From positions 1 to 64,000 of the forward strand of contig JADDOH010002612.1 in the NCBI GenBank assembly GCA_016648135.1: a stretch of DNA of 64,000 nt, in the 5' to 3' direction. This document shows, in pieces, positions 11,057-23,021 of this stretch; position 1 is the first letter of the stretch; each line of letters opens with the position of its first letter. A program made the translations under genes and the position numbers. The notes under the pieces were generated by a model, which saw nothing but the letters and a program-made list of their open reading frames with translations, was not told where the DNA came from and ran no database searches. Source of the DNA: Agrypnia vestita. Taxonomy: Eukaryota > Arthropoda > Insecta > Trichoptera > Phryganeidae.

Positions 11057-11983
11057 TTTCTTAAGGGGGGGGGTAAGGTTTTTAACTTTTTTTTTTTGGC
11101 ATTTTATTTTTAATTTTTTAAATGAATGTATAACATCGCAAGAATATTGTGTCAAAATTTAAAGTCAATCGGAGCAAAATTGACGAAATTATGAACATTT
11201 GAGCGATACATTTGACTGATTTTCTATACCTGCTCGGGCAGCTAAGAGACGCGCTCACCTGAGGACTACCGGACGTGCTATTTGCATTGGAAGAGTTTTG
11301 CGTAGACAAGGACAAACAGATGCTGATGATGAAAGCTCTTTGCCGTGTGAACAAGGCATCGACGATTATATGTAAGTATAAAATAAGTGTTGAGTTTTAT
11401 TTTGAATTTTACAGTGTGCAAAACTTTAAATCGTTTTCCCCACATCTCACGTTTTCAAAGTCGGTGTCCATCATAACTTCAAAACTACTACACCGATCCT
11501 TTTGAAACTTTGAATACTATTTCTGTACATAATTTACGAGGTAACGCTATCGAGTTTTTTTCAAATTTGTTATTAATTTTTATTTTTAATAACAAATTAA
11601 TTCGTTATTTTTCTCAAAAAATCGCGTTTTTCCCTTCAAAGTGTTCCAAAAAATTGAAAAATTGAAATTTCAAAAAACACTCCCAGCGTTACCTGGAAAA
11701 ATCTATTATCTAACGAATAAACTTTGATTTTTTTATTTCAGATGATTTAGCACCAAGTTATGATGGACACCGCAATTCTACTTTTTTCTGAGACACGTCC
11801 GAATAATTGCTGTCATTGCCGTATTTCTTAATATTTCGTCTTGAAAATTTTACACAATATTTTTCAAATATCATACTTTAATGTACTATTAGTTTAATAA
11901 AGAGATTTTAACTGTGTCGTCACAAAAAATTCACAAAAACATGCCTTTTTTGTACGAATTAACCTTACCCCCCCCTTAAGAAA
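11057..11983. mobile_element. 927-bp non-autonomous element with G-run inverted repeats
   Basis: The left end TTTCTTAAGGGGGGGGGTAA is mirrored by a right end that reads the same on the complement apart from one fewer G. TTAA sits next to both G/C runs (11061-11064 and 11976-11979), which would fit a TTAA-targeting superfamily such as piggyBac or Kolobok, but TTTC outside TTAA is also shared, so the boundary is unsure. No transposase is present. The interior carries a short open frame with consensus-like splice signals. Confidence 0.7.
11260..11791 (+). other. possible two-exon mini-ORF inside the G-run element
   Basis: An open frame from just after a TGA near 11257 reads ..PDVLFALEEFCVDKDKQ.. 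and reaches a donor-like GTAAGT at 11372-11377. A pyrimidine-rich tract and CAG at 11739-11741 give an acceptor. Joining them keeps the frame for 16 more codons to a TGA at 11790-11792. The intron would be 370 bp. The predicted peptide of about 50 residues has no recognised domain. It may be a captured or vestigial exon pair of the autonomous parent; low confidence. Confidence 0.25.
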
Positions 11984-12783
11984 ATATTCTTTCAGTATTT
12001 AGTTTGACCTTTTCGTAATTGTTTCAAAATTTCCAAGATCGTTGTATTTTTTTAAATAAGTCAAAAGTTTTGGAACCAGCCGTGATACCAGGTTATGTAA
12101 CAAGATATTTACTAGTTCGTGTCTTTATTTTTTAGTGGTCTGTGGGTGACATTTTCTTATATATTAGAAGTCTGATTACATTAGGTTGTGGCATGCAGTT
12201 CTCGTCACCGTTGATAATTATTCTAGCTCTTCCCAGCTCCTTGCTATACTTTTATGTCTATAAAATTAACCGATTGAACATAATAAATCTTAAATAAATA
12301 AATAAAGTAAATATTAAGTCAAAAATTCATCGTAAGTTTATCGCCATTGCAGCCCTGTAATTGTAGTCAGATTTTCCTGATTTATAATATATCACAAATT
12401 TCTTAGTGATTCTTAAACATAAAAAAGTATAGAGTCCGTTTTCGTAAATATAATATGATTTTTATAACTCAAATCCACATCATTTTACATCATGGTACTC
12501 ATATGGTCTGGTAATAGAGAAATTTCCCTTTTTTTAGAATAATGTTTACATTGGTCTAGAAAATACGTCTACGAAAAAAAAAATGAAGAGTACAAGAATG
12601 GTTTTGAAATTAAACATTTTTAATACCCGCCAAAGTATTTCATCTCATTAGTCACGTCTATTTGGGTCACAATTCACATGGCTAATTTGACATTTATGTA
12701 GGTTTCGCGGTGCATGACGTACAAGAGATTAATTTTATTTGTTTTTAACAAAACAATATCGGTTTTGTTGTGTATTGTGTATA
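11984..12783. other. AT-rich intergenic sequence
   Basis: No gene or repeat that I can support. Confidence 0.45.
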
Positions 12784-12923
12784 TGGTGCATAATTTATGG
12801 TCTGGGAGGAAGGATTCCAAGTATTGTATTGTACCCAGATGTACAAATACTACGGTACAACACCAAACAAAAACAACGCATTATTTAAAACAATGGCGAA
12901 TTGATGCATCATGTCGTGTATAA
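12784..12923 (+). pseudogene. possible THAP-domain remnant
   Basis: Within a 69-codon frame (12714-12923) the series KYCIVPRCTNTTVQ has the C-x4-C spacing and sequence flavour of the start of THAP zinc fingers (compare C.VPGC.NT). The next residues QTKT..HYLKQWRIDASCR could be a shortened version of the following K..R..W..A.RR helix. The later Cys and His ligands are missing. THAP domains are common in P-element-type transposases and in host proteins; this piece is too short to say which and the call is tentative. Confidence 0.35.
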
Positions 12924-12984
12924 AGTAGTCGTGTTTTGAAATATTTTTATAATAAAAATTATAAATGAAAATGATCCTCAAAAA

Positions 12985-13160
12985 ATCCCAATAATAATAA
13001 TTTCATTGTCTGTCTGTCTGTCTATCTGTAACTTTCTTAAAATCCTGTTACGTCCGTAACTCATTTATAAAACTTTTTTTTATAAATAAATAAAAACTTA
13101 TTCATTAGGAACCGACATGTAAAATTACCGTCATTTTTGACGGGTTATTAATATTTTAGG
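12985..13160 (-). repeat. interspersed repeat with GACAGACAGACA block, inverted copy
   Basis: On the minus strand this matches the plus-strand segment at 24.43-24.60 kb: an AACCCGTCA end, an ACATGT(C)GG.TCCT block, an AT-rich middle, then GACAGACAGACA and a CAATGAAATTATT-like end. A third, tail-only match (GACAGACAGACAACGAAAT) lies at 30.28 kb. Confidence 0.6.
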
Positions 13161-13744
13161 TATTTGTAATATGTGAAATTTCTCTACTGCTCCGCTGGCT
13201 TAACTTTTTTTATTCCGTTTGGGCTCCTATGTTACCCCTGCGGTGGTGGTAAAGTTTAAGGATTTATATCTGGATGCGTTAGGCGAAAGCGAAATGGTCG
13301 TTACGTTTAATAAATTCAGTGAATTCGAAGAAACTTTGTTTGATTTATTTTGAATACCCTAAATAATGAGATATCCATAGGACTAGTGGTATCTTAGAAA
13401 ATAAAATATAATATATTGATTTAAATAAAGACACTTTTAAAATGCGTGGCGTTGAAATAAACAAAATTGATAAAAAAAAATTAAGCCTACAATTTATTGT
13501 CACAATTTAAAATATACATGAATTTTTTTTTATTATTTTGTAATTTTTTAATATATTTTTTAAATTTAATTGTGTTGGAAGATTGTCTGATGTTTGTAAA
13601 ATAATTCGTGTTATTTTGCCTTCGGAGTCAGATGAATATAATGATATATGAAAATAACTAGTCGGTTATTTTTATTAATAAAATCTTAAGAAGCTAAAGT
13701 TATAAACATTATCTGGTAATACATTTCGTATATTACTTTACAAA
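13161..13744. other. AT-rich intergenic sequence
   Basis: No gene or repeat that I can support. Confidence 0.45.
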
Positions 13745-14212
13745 ATGCTTATTGGGCCAGTGCTCACATACGCAGCTGAGACGTGGGTACTAACTAAGAG
13801 GAATGAGCGAGCACTGGACGTTTTTGAAAGGAAAATTTTGAGGCGTATCTTCGGACCGGTTCTAGAAAATGAACTTTGGCGCAGACGTTACAACAATGAG
13901 CTTTTTACTCTATTTAAGGAGCCAAACGTCACAAAATTTATAAAACTGGGAAGACTTCGGTGGCTGGGTCATCTGGAGAGAATGTCCGAGCATCAAGCGC
14001 CAAAGTCCCTGCTGAACTCAAGGCCAATAGGGCGAAGGAGCTTAGGAAGGCCAAAATTAAGATGGAGTGACAACGTCTTCAAAGATATGTCTGCCTTAGA
14101 GCTTCGATACTGAAAAGAGCTGGCACTAGACCGAGATGAGTGGAGGAAAATTATTGAGGAGGCCAAGACCCACCAAGGGTTGTAGTACCAAGAATGATGA
14201 TGATGATGATGA
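13745..14212 (+). pseudogene. RTE-like LINE, 3' end of ORF2 with (ATG)n tail
   Basis: A 122-codon open frame opens with GPVLTYAAETWVLTKRNE, the typical post-palm region of insect LINE reverse transcriptases. It continues with VFERKILRRIFGP and LGRLRWLGHLERM, the thumb-like C-terminal blocks seen in RTE-type elements such as those of Heliconius. After a stop at 14111-14113 the same frame continues ELALDRDEWRKIIEEAKTHQGL, so one internal stop has appeared. The copy ends in an ATGATGATG microsatellite (about 14194-14212), the kind of 3' terminus RTE elements use. The endonuclease and catalytic YADD regions are missing, consistent with 5' truncation during target-primed reverse transcription. Confidence 0.88.
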
Positions 14213-16820
14213 CATTTCGTATACATTTCATAATTTTACCATGCATAATAACTCACCTCTTTTAAATACTAATATGAAATCTTAAACAAAATCACATTAC
14301 ATTCTTGCAATTAAATAAATTCGTAAATTAATACTAAATAAATTCATCCACGGTTTATTTATGTATTATTAATAAACTTATTATAATTATAACTATTTCT
14401 TAAATCCCTAAAATATTTATTTATTAAAATTAATATCAATTATTAATGTATTTGTATTAATTTTTCCCAAACCATTTTATTATGTCGCCTTCAGTTTCCT
14501 TACAACTCTTTATCTTTATCGGACTTTTATCGAATATCTAATCTTCCAGAAATGTTCCACTTTGTCCCAAAAAACATCGATCCGTAAATCGATAAATTCT
14601 CCGATATCCTCGTTATACGATGTGACTTATCACACGAATTGTTGTGATTGCAATCTTTAAATTAGAAGTCACAAGGCTAATAGTTCTTGGCGCCTTATCG
14701 TGAATATATTTTTAAGATTCTTTTGGAGTTTTTCTTAAGAATAATACCACGAGTTCCATTAGATAAAAGGACCAGTCTTAATCTGTTTTATGCGAGTTCA
14801 AAAGAAAAATATTTTTACTGTTCAAATAAACTCGAATTCCTTGTATTTATGGAAAAATAAATTGACAGTACTTACTTCAATAAACCACTATTAAATTACG
14901 TTAAAGTACCACATTATATTTAATTCCTCTTCAGCTATATAACACTTTAAAAAACTTTACACTGCAAAAATAATAGAGTAAAAAACGAAATAATTACGGA
15001 AAAGGTTAATTTTAACCTTAAGACGATCTTCTAGCAAAGTGATTATTTTGTGGAATAAATACTTGTATCAGACCACTTTTGAGTTTATGTATACACTTCT
15101 AATTTCGAAAACTACATGTGAGAATATATACTAACAAGCATTGTAATAAAATAAAATATCTTAGGTACTGATATAGGTGGGGGGGGAAGGAAGTAGCCAG
15201 GGATGGGGCTTGATTTAATTAATGGAAATAAAGAGAGAAGGAGTGAGGAGTTTTTGAATATTATATTATTAATAAACTTTTTTCCAATTTTTTGTTAAAA
15301 TTTCTAAAATTCCAAGATAATTTAACTGGGTGTAATAATTTAAGCGTGTGTGAATCGAATGAGTGATAAGTGTTTACAATATGGCTTGAAAATTCAGAAA
15401 AATAATCAAATGAAAATATATTCATTAACATATTTTTAAACGTATAGCTTTCTAAAATGACAAACTTAATTGTTAAATAAAGATTTTTGGAATATTCGAT
15501 ATAAGTTATTGCAGTGATATTCCAAATTTTTATAGAAAATGAGCCACAAGTATTGAAAAAAGTTACAAAGTTTGATGTCGCTTATGTTCCTACCTGTGAA
15601 TATTTTACCCAAAGTATATTGAATATTTTCTATTCAAAATTTATTGACAATTCTCGAAACTCGATTATTAAGAATATACTTTTCTTTGGATAAGTTATTA
15701 GAAATCACAACAATACTTCAATATTCAGTGTAACCATAGATATAACTAAAATTAAAATTAGCAAAGTTAAGTTAAAATTATTTCATCTCTTAATTTACTT
15801 GTCTTTAGACATATTGCCTTGAAACACTAATAAATAATAACATTTGATATTACAAATAATTTGGCTTCACACGCCGCCAATAATGTGGTTAGAGATTTGA
15901 GTCGATTAATAGACCTACAATTTAATTTTTACTTTAAATTTGTACTTTCAAACCATCGAGTTAATTAATAAATTTATTATTAATAATGCTTAACTTATTA
16001 ACAGGTTGATATTCCTCCGTGTATATTTATTCTCTGTGTATATTTATTATTTATATTATAAATGAAAAATCCGGCAGGTAATCGCCAACGCTTAATTATT
16101 TTAATTGAGATAAATTACAGAAGTCTAAGTCTCATAGAGACGAAGTTATTAATATTTGAAACGCGTATGAAGTCTTACGAATGATGGTCCAGGGCTTACA
16201 ACCCGTATGGCTTAAATGTTCACCAATTCCATTATTAGAACAGCCACACATTATCAAAATTTTGAAAGTTTTGTGTATATATATTCCAAATCTGAAAACC
16301 TACCGTATATTTTATAGGACTATGATAGAGACGTATGTTATCCTTCGCATGAAACGATTTATACATATAAGAAATAAATTTCGCAGTTGGTAATGATACA
16401 TCTATATTTTTTTTAATTTATTTATTTCACAATTTTTTCCAGTGGGCTTATGATACTAGATCCATAATTACATGTCTAATGTCTTTATTCAATGATTTCT
16501 TTATATATTCCTTAATTAATATTTATGTATATGTCTTTGTTTTCGTCTAACCTCTATAAATAATAAAAATAAAATATTTTATTTTTGTTTACTGAATTAT
16601 CAGTGTGTACCGGGGCCAATGGTTCGTTTATCAGAATGCAACGCTCACTACAGATTAAAATTTGAAATGTAGGTATTTTGAAATATAATTTGGGATATAC
16701 ATAAAAAGAAAAAGTAAATTTATCGCAAATATAAGATGCTAAAATAGCATTAACGATTCACATTTTTAAAATTATCTTTTCGAAACAAAAAAAATATTTT
16801 GATATAAACAAAAGCTTAGG
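14213..16820. other. long AT-rich intergenic stretch
   Basis: About 2.6 kb without a supported gene. A poly-G run lies at about 15179-15187. At about 16125-16160 a short TCTCATAGAGACGAAG string matches the end of the foldback element at 58.19 kb and is probably a fragment of it. Confidence 0.45.
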
Positions 16821-16897
16821 AACCAGATTAATTAAGAATAAGAAAGACAGGATTTGATTTTTCTGTCTGTCTTTCTAATGGATTAATTAATTTGGTT
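16821..16897. repeat. foldback (inverted repeat) at the edge of SINE A copy 2
   Basis: AACCAGATTAATTAA followed by AGAAAGACAG on the left is mirrored by CTGTCTTTCT and TTAATTAATTTGGTT on the right, with a short loop. The right arm is SINE-family-A sequence, so the left arm is probably an inverted partial duplicate of it. Confidence 0.7.
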
Positions 16898-16980
16898 TTA
16901 AATTTCACGGAACTTTGTTCTGAAAAAATTGCAACTTCACAATAAGAATGTGTTTTTAAATATAAAAGCATAGAAATTTT
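16857..16980 (+). mobile_element. SINE family A, copy 2 (tail only)
   Basis: TTTTTCTGTCTGTCTTTCTAAT through GCAACTTCACAATAAGAATG to about 16975 matches the tail of copy 1 (840-960, minus). No tRNA-like head is present, so this is a 5'-truncated SINE or the 3' end of a partner LINE that shares its tail. Confidence 0.7.
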
Positions 16981-17589
16981 ACATGCATTTAATAGGTTAT
17001 GATTAAAGTTTGGTAATCAGAAATTTTATAAAAAAAGAAAAAGTAAAAGTAGAAAATTAAATATTGCAAATAAGGAAATCTTTTTTGCAAAATGTTATCT
17101 TTTAAATTTGTTTTCATATTAGTTATTCAACCCACATACATATATTTAATTTTTTGAAGAACAGTGACGTTTCTTGAAAAAGGTTAACATTTTATAGTGA
17201 CATATTAATTTAATTAGATAAAATCAAAATTACTTTGTTTTCACCTAAAGTGGTGAAAAATAAAAAAAGTATGAACATGTTTCGTGAAAATTTTTTTAAT
17301 CTCAATTTTTTTTAATCAATGTCAATACTTCCAATTTTAATTTTTAGTATACGTTATATACTGATATTCATGTTGATTATTCGATAAAAAGTAATAAATA
17401 ATTATATCACTGCAAGTTATTTTATTAATATTGAAGAAATAATAAACTTTCTTTTTATGTCACCAGACAATATTAATACAGTTCAATATGAGGATTTTTC
17501 AAAAATATTGGTAGGTGTAAATATGAGAATATTTTTTATATTTATTTAAAAAATTCCATGTAGAATATCTTAAGAGAGGTGACCAGAAC

Positions 17590-17805
17590 ACGTCTTGCGA
17601 AGCCTAAATGAACGAATCTTCTTGGCAACCCTGTTTGGATGAGAGCAGCCCCAGACCAAATATGGATAAAAAAGCATTATAAAGAGAGATTGGATCTTTA
17701 TACTTCAAATACTTACAGCGCAAGATCAGAGAAAATGGAAGCGCCTTGTTGATATATTGGGTCTCTGACCCTCGTCATGATTATAATGATGGAAACTTTT
17801 GTATG
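17590..17805 (+). pseudogene. LINE C-terminal remnant
   Basis: A frame reading LTAQDQRKWKRLVDILGL (about 17720-17770) matches the DR.+W+.LV block that closes the ORF of many LINEs, and it is followed shortly by an ATGATTATAATGATGG stretch like a decayed microsatellite tail. The upstream part PVWMRAAPDQIW is in another frame and is not clearly alignable. Highly degraded. Confidence 0.55.
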
Positions 17806-19163
17806 AAGTCAATTATTAATATGTCGCACATGTCATTTTTACAATTAAAAATCATTTAATATTAAAAATTCTTGTGATCCAGATAAAATGCTATGTGATT
17901 TCATTAATTTACATTCCTTTAATTAGAAACCAAAAAAAACGTGCATATAGGTACTCAAATAAATTAAATATATTTCTACAAAAAAATTATTAAAAAACGA
18001 TCGAAACATTCGTGAACTCGCTTGTCAATAGAATCTGTCAGCTGACAAGAATTCAACGTTGAGTCGTAAGTTCTGGAATCGCATTTTCGCTACATGCTGC
18101 GTGCGCAAGTTCCGTTACAATAAAAAATTTACCCAAATTGCCCCGAAAGAGTATAATTTCAAAAAAATATTTAACATGAAAAGATTCGCAAACAAAACAA
18201 AAATATCATCTGCTGCATCATCACCAAAGTGTTTCTAATTTGATGACCACTGTTTATTGTCTAGGTCGAAATCTATACACAAATATTTGACGTAATAATG
18301 CCGTTTGCCGCGTACCACGCTTGTCATTTTAATTAATTTAGAATAAGAAAACTATTTACTATTACATAAAAAAATATAACGCAAAAATAACACTGTGCTT
18401 AAAAGATTTCAGGTTTGTGCAGATTCTATTAAAGTTGTAAAATAAAATGTTTTTATGGTTATACAGTCAATAAAGTAAACAGTTTGCTGTGTGTTCAAAG
18501 ATTTTACCTTGACATTTTAATTATTACCACGTCGAAAACATCGATGAGTTTTTTTAATCCTTTATATTAACTGCACTGCCGGTCTTTCTTGATCTCTTGT
18601 GGGAAAATATTAAAGTTAAAATCAACGCACTTCTCGTCATCAAATTGAGCTGAAATTTTGCACATCGATGTTAATAACAATATACTATAATGTACATGTA
18701 CACATACACACAAACACGCAAAAATTCAAATATATACATTTTTCGGCAAGGACCTATCTATGTTCTTTCTGGTACTATTCTAAAATTATTTAAATCATGG
18801 ACATTTTAAAATATAATTTAGTACCGATGTTATATAATGGATACATACATATATGACAATGCCCCCCACTTTCAAACACGCGTATAAATTCTCATTTAAA
18901 ACTTGGTAAGCGTGTAATATAAACGTGTATACATTATATTATATTGAATACAGCCGCTCTTAAGTTTTAAAATTTACCAAATAAATTAAATAAAAAAAAA
19001 TATATAAATTAATCTCTCAGTCAATAAAATGAAAGTACCTACAATAAAATGGAAACCGAGACATCGCATTTAAGGGATTTATAATGATTACAATTTTTTT
19101 ATCGGTTAATTTATTATCTTGAAATTTATTAATATATCTCGGTCGGTTTATCGTTCTCTACTT
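17806..19163. other. AT-rich intergenic sequence
   Basis: No supported gene. A string near 18590-18670 (TTTCTTGATC, TGAGCTGAAATTTTGCAC) resembles in outline the conserved ATCGAGCTGAAACTTGGCA block of the ~520-bp repeat and may be a very old relative. Confidence 0.45.
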
Positions 19164-19424
19164 AAAAAAGTAACCCATAAAAACCAAGTTTTTACAATAC
19201 TCCCTTTCTCATTTTCGGGTTTCGTGTCATATGCGTCGCAATCTCCATACAACTTACTTAGTTGTATGAAAAAATCATTAAAAATTTGAAAAATCCAAAA
19301 TTATACTATAATTATTATACACAAGTCTACTTGCAATGTTTCAGCTCGATTTGATCACGGGAAAAGGGTTGAAAATCGATCCAAAGTTTTTCGTCAGACA
19401 AGCAGACGCCACGAGTTAAAAGAA
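19164..19424 (-). mobile_element. ~520-bp interspersed repeat, copy 4 (internally deleted)
   Basis: Minus-strand copy. Its 3' end (AAGTAACCCATAAAAACCAA on the plus strand) and its 5' third (complement of 19335-19424, including the GATCGATTTT and GCGTCTGCTTG blocks) match the longer copies at 22.5, 35.7 and 47.9 kb, but about half of the interior is missing or diverged. Confidence 0.8.
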
Positions 19425-20334
19425 AGGAACTAAAAACATGAAAAGATTATGTATTGTATGCTACACATTAAATTTTATAGTTAATTGTGTATTTTGAGCT
19501 AAATAATGAACACACATTCTAGTGAAATTTTAACCAGAGGATTGGAAATAATAGAATACGTACAGGAGATTAATATAATCATAACGAATGTAAAGCTTCA
19601 AAAATGCCAAAAGGGGTCGTCGTTAATACTTTCATTTGGCTTTACGTAATATAATATATGTATGACGTGTCTGTACCGTTGTATATGAAAAACTCCTAAA
19701 TTTACCTTTGAAGTCAGGAAGCTCGTAAAATATGAAACGGTATAAACCAAAAGGCTACTTTAATTATGTTCGCATCCGGACGACCCTAAAACCCATTGTA
19801 AGGAAATATATTCTCTTCCTAATCAGGTGATCTTGGCCAGAGGTCTATCCATAAATTTAAATAATAGTATCTCCAAAAAACGAAAAATTACCTAACTGAA
19901 AAAATCTGAGCGTACAACGGTGGCTTTTAAATATTCAGGCTGCGCCGCTACCTGTCTTTGTAAGGAAGTTCCGGCAAGGGCACTTTCCACTCTTTTTTGG
20001 GACCTCTCTATTACCCCAGTCGCACCCAACGCAAGTTCTTTCTTGATATTTCAATTAAATTTTTATTAATTTTATTAAAAATATATATTACGTATATTAA
20101 GGGGGTATTTTCAATAGTAATTCGTGTTTTATGTTACTTGGTCAGATTATTTTAAATTGATAACTTAGCTTGAAACTTTGTATGAGCTAGTATAAAACTG
20201 ACAAACTGAACAATATTTGTAATAATTTACACAAACTAATATGACGAAAGCAAATTAGTATAAAAAAAATTAATGAAATCTGAAATAAATTAGAAAAGAA
20301 AAAAAATAAATTAAGAATCTGTCAAAGGAAGTAA
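19425..20334. other. AT-rich intergenic sequence with a short GC patch
   Basis: No supported gene. A pyrimidine and GC-richer patch at about 19930-20040 is unexplained. Confidence 0.4.
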
Positions 20335-20805
20335 GACTAGCGGTACATAATGGCGTTCTAGTACCCTGAAATCCCGATTTATGGAAGTGAAAGTAGACTG
20401 AATGCGGTTGAAATGCGGTCACTAAGACCCTTGTGTGGAAAATCTTTGGTCGATAGAGTGAGGAATGAACAAATCAGAAGTGAATGTAGTGCTGGCTGTA
20501 GTGTGGTAGATCAAATAAAGCAAGGAGTGCTGCGATGGTTTGGTCATGTTGAACGTATGAACGAGGAATGGTTAAGAAAATATATAAGATGAGTGTTGAA
20601 GGCAACAGGAATAGAGGGCGTCCGCGAAAGACCTAGCGCGATCAGATACAACAATAATTTGAGGATGGCCCTGTTAAAAGCCTCAACAACGTAGAACTTG
20701 TATGATAAGATGTGCATGTGCATGTGGCCGAAGCAAAAGTGGTGTGCCAGGTTAGAAGAGTGTGGCGTTCAATCCTCTCTGCCTACCCCTGTAGTTAGTT
20801 AGTTT
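20335..20805 (+). pseudogene. LINE 3' end (WFGHVERMN family) with TTAG tail
   Basis: The translation LNAVEMRSLR.LCGKS..DRVRNEQIRSEC..., then VVDQIKQGVLRWFGHVERMNE (about 20410-20570), is the well-known C-terminal region of an insect non-LTR retrotransposon. Stops and frame changes follow; HVHVAEAKVVCQ (about 20725-20755) is the next block. It ends with a short TAGTTAGTTAG tail. Three minus-strand 3' ends of the same family lie at 26.25, 37.65 and 60.2 kb, all sharing the VCQDRR block and a GTTA-type tail. The clade is not certain from this piece. Confidence 0.85.
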
Positions 20806-21179
20806 AATTTATTTTAAATTGGTTTCATAAATATATTTCACATTTATATTTTTATTTAAATTCTTGTATTTTACTCTAATAATATGTATTATTTTAAACT
20901 ATGTTTTGTTGTGCGAGAGTAGATAAAGATGAGCATCAGCGTATGTGATTTTCTCAGTTCTGGGTATTATTTTGATATGTTTTGCTACAGTAGCTTATTG
21001 CAGCATTAATTATTTAAAAAAATAGGATGGTAGCAAATTTTCAAGAATTTGAGCCCTCGAGCCGAGGATAAGGGGATGAAAATGACGATATGATGATGTT
21101 GATAATTTACGTACGCAGAAATAGCGTCTCTGTAAAACTGATAGGGGTAGTGATTAATTTTTACGCGAATACATGTTTG
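20806..21179. other. AT-rich intergenic sequence
   Basis: No gene or repeat that I can support. Confidence 0.45.
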
Positions 21180-21440
21180 TCAATGAATCGATTTCGCAAG
21201 GGCTGGGGGAATTACAGCGTTTCGTGTCGAATATTCGCGAAAATACCTGGGCGTAATTAACGAGGCCAATAAGGGCGAGTTTTCATAAAAGAATTTTTAT
21301 TAAAGTGTTGACAGGTACTCCGGCACTTAGCAATCTGTGGAAATTAAAATCTCCTCGCGCGGCTCTTATTAAATTCTTGCCCCGGGCTCGAACAGCGCGA
21401 AGAGTGCCGCGCGAGATATAAAATTTAATACTAATTATTT
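21180..21440. promoter_or_regulatory. GC-richer island, candidate conserved non-coding element
   Basis: A compact stretch of balanced composition in AT-rich DNA, without a coding frame or repeat match in the window. It includes homeodomain-like TAATTA (near 21257) and several ATAAA/TTTAT-type strings beside CGCG-rich blocks. This could be an enhancer or conserved unique DNA; nothing but composition and motif mix supports it. Confidence 0.3.
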
Positions 21441-21840
21441 TAACGCGGTGGTGGACTAAACCTATGTATAACTTGTACGTACATAATACTTTGTGTCTAC
21501 TTTTACAATACTAAAATGATTTTACAAAGTATCTATCTACCTACCCCACATGTACTAGAAATTAAAATAATTTTACAGGTCTGGAAATAAAATGCATCGC
21601 CATAAATATTCTGGCGATTCTTTCGTGATATATATTTTTTAATATCATTTACGTTAGCTAATGTATATGTCAATATTGATTGCTTTAATTAACCAAACAT
21701 TATTATTTATAACTCAGCCCACTATCCCAATTACAAGTATTTTCGATCTTCTCTAGCAACATGCATAATACATGTATTAAGTGTATCAATTGAATGTGAT
21801 CATGTAAGAATATATAAATAAATAACTGATTTAATGTGTT

Positions 21841-22059
21841 CTATGTGTTTAGGTTATTGTCATGAAAATTGACGTTATTTAGGAGTGATTTTTTAAATGA
21901 TAATACAAGAATATAAGCGTTTATTTTAGGGTCAGCACAATACCTGTTGTATGTACGACACATTCTTGTGATGGATGAAAAATAACCAACATCAATAGGA
22001 TGCTGACGTATTCTAAAGAACTCTGGGTTTCTTATACGAGGTTCAACTTGCAAATTCAT
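21841..22059 (-). CDS. ITRMC..YCADP repeated small ORF, copy 1
   Basis: A 72-codon minus-strand frame contains IRQHPIDVGYFSSITRMC, then NRYCADPKIN and a C-terminal KKSLLNNVNFHDNN. A second, diverged copy at 52.22-52.47 kb preserves ITRMC, YCADP, K.LL..N..F.D and even the flanking string AACACATA. Conservation of the peptide between diverged DNA copies suggests it came from a coding sequence of a mobile or multicopy family. I do not recognise the family. Cysteines in ITRMC and YCADP could be structural. No promoter or splice site is evident. Confidence 0.4.
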   Translation of the reverse strand: MNLQVEPRIRNPEFFRIRQHPIDVGYFSSITRMCRTYNRYCADPKINAYILVLSFKKSLLNNVNFHDNNLNT

Positions 22060-22487
22060 CTAATCATTGTGTTGTTATCTATACTTGACCCTATATTTCT
22101 ATTGCAATAGTGTGTATTCGACAAAATAATCATGATATGCATTGAGGTATGTAGATCAAGAAGTGTTGTTTGTTATAGCGATATTGGTTGGTCAGGTGAA
22201 ATATGTACGTTAATAGACAGAATACCGCAGTCAAATTAATCCAAACATCAAATTAATATGATGTTTGGTTAGGGTTACCATGAGTTCACAAATTATTTAC
22301 GACTACTTATTACTAATACCTACCAATAATTAACTAGTAATCTATAAAAATAAAAATGTTCGTTTGTACAAAATCGATAATCTCTAAAAGTTCTTCACTG
22401 GTTGCTATGAAATTTTGACACAACGTTACATTCAAATACGAGGATGTTTTTTTATACCTAATTTGTTTTTATATACCTACTATTTAT
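22060..22487. other. intergenic sequence with a fragment of a common insect repeat
   Basis: The stretch at about 22345-22440 (AAATGTTCGTTTGTACAAAA, then GAAATTTTGACACAACGTT) has the look of a widespread insect interspersed repeat, and a related degraded string follows at about 23030-23100 on the other side of the ~520-bp element. The element may have inserted into it. No gene. Confidence 0.4.
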
Positions 22488-23021
22488 TACTCCCTTTATA
22501 TTCACTCGTGGCGTCTACTTGCTTGCCGTCAACAAAAACTTTGGATCGATTTTTGACCCTTTTCCCTTATCCAATCGAGCTGAAACTTGGCAAGTAGACT
22601 GGTGGCGATGATCAAGAAGATCTATCAAATTTTCGTTAAAAAAATTAATAATTATAGTATAATTTCGGATTTTTAGAAATTTTATTGGTTTTTTCAAAAT
22701 GGAATCATTAGAAAAGTTTGATTACGGCGGCCCGATAACGTCGCGGAATATTTTCTAAATTTGAATTACTCCGTCGGTATGCATAATAGGTACTTCACTA
22801 CGAATGTCGAAAATCTAAATTGACTGACAAATATTTTAAGAATTTAATCTTCAAAGCATGAAGTGTCTTATCAAAGCTCAAAACATCTGATATTTTAGAA
22901 ATATATTAAATTACTGTAAGTTTAGTGTTATGTTATATGTTTTAATTCGTCTTTAATTGTTGTTATATTTTACAAAGAAAGGGAGTATAATAAAATCTTG
23001 GTTTTTATGGGTTACTTTTTT
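22488..23021 (+). mobile_element. ~520-bp interspersed repeat, copy 1
   Basis: Starts TACTCCCTTTATATTCACTC and ends AAAGGGAGTATAATAAAATC followed by TTGGTTTTTATGGGTTAC. The near-terminal ACTCCCTTT and AAAGGGAGT form a 9-bp inverted repeat, but homology to the other copies continues about 25 bp beyond the right one, so the true end is outside it. Copies at 35.69 and 47.86 kb are nearly full length, and one at 19.16 kb is partial and inverted. No ORF: non-autonomous. Confidence 0.88.

Noticed and set aside
17270..17330. Another PLE hammerhead (AACATGTTTCG near 17275)
   Set aside because: No CTGANGA partner at suitable spacing and no stem II.
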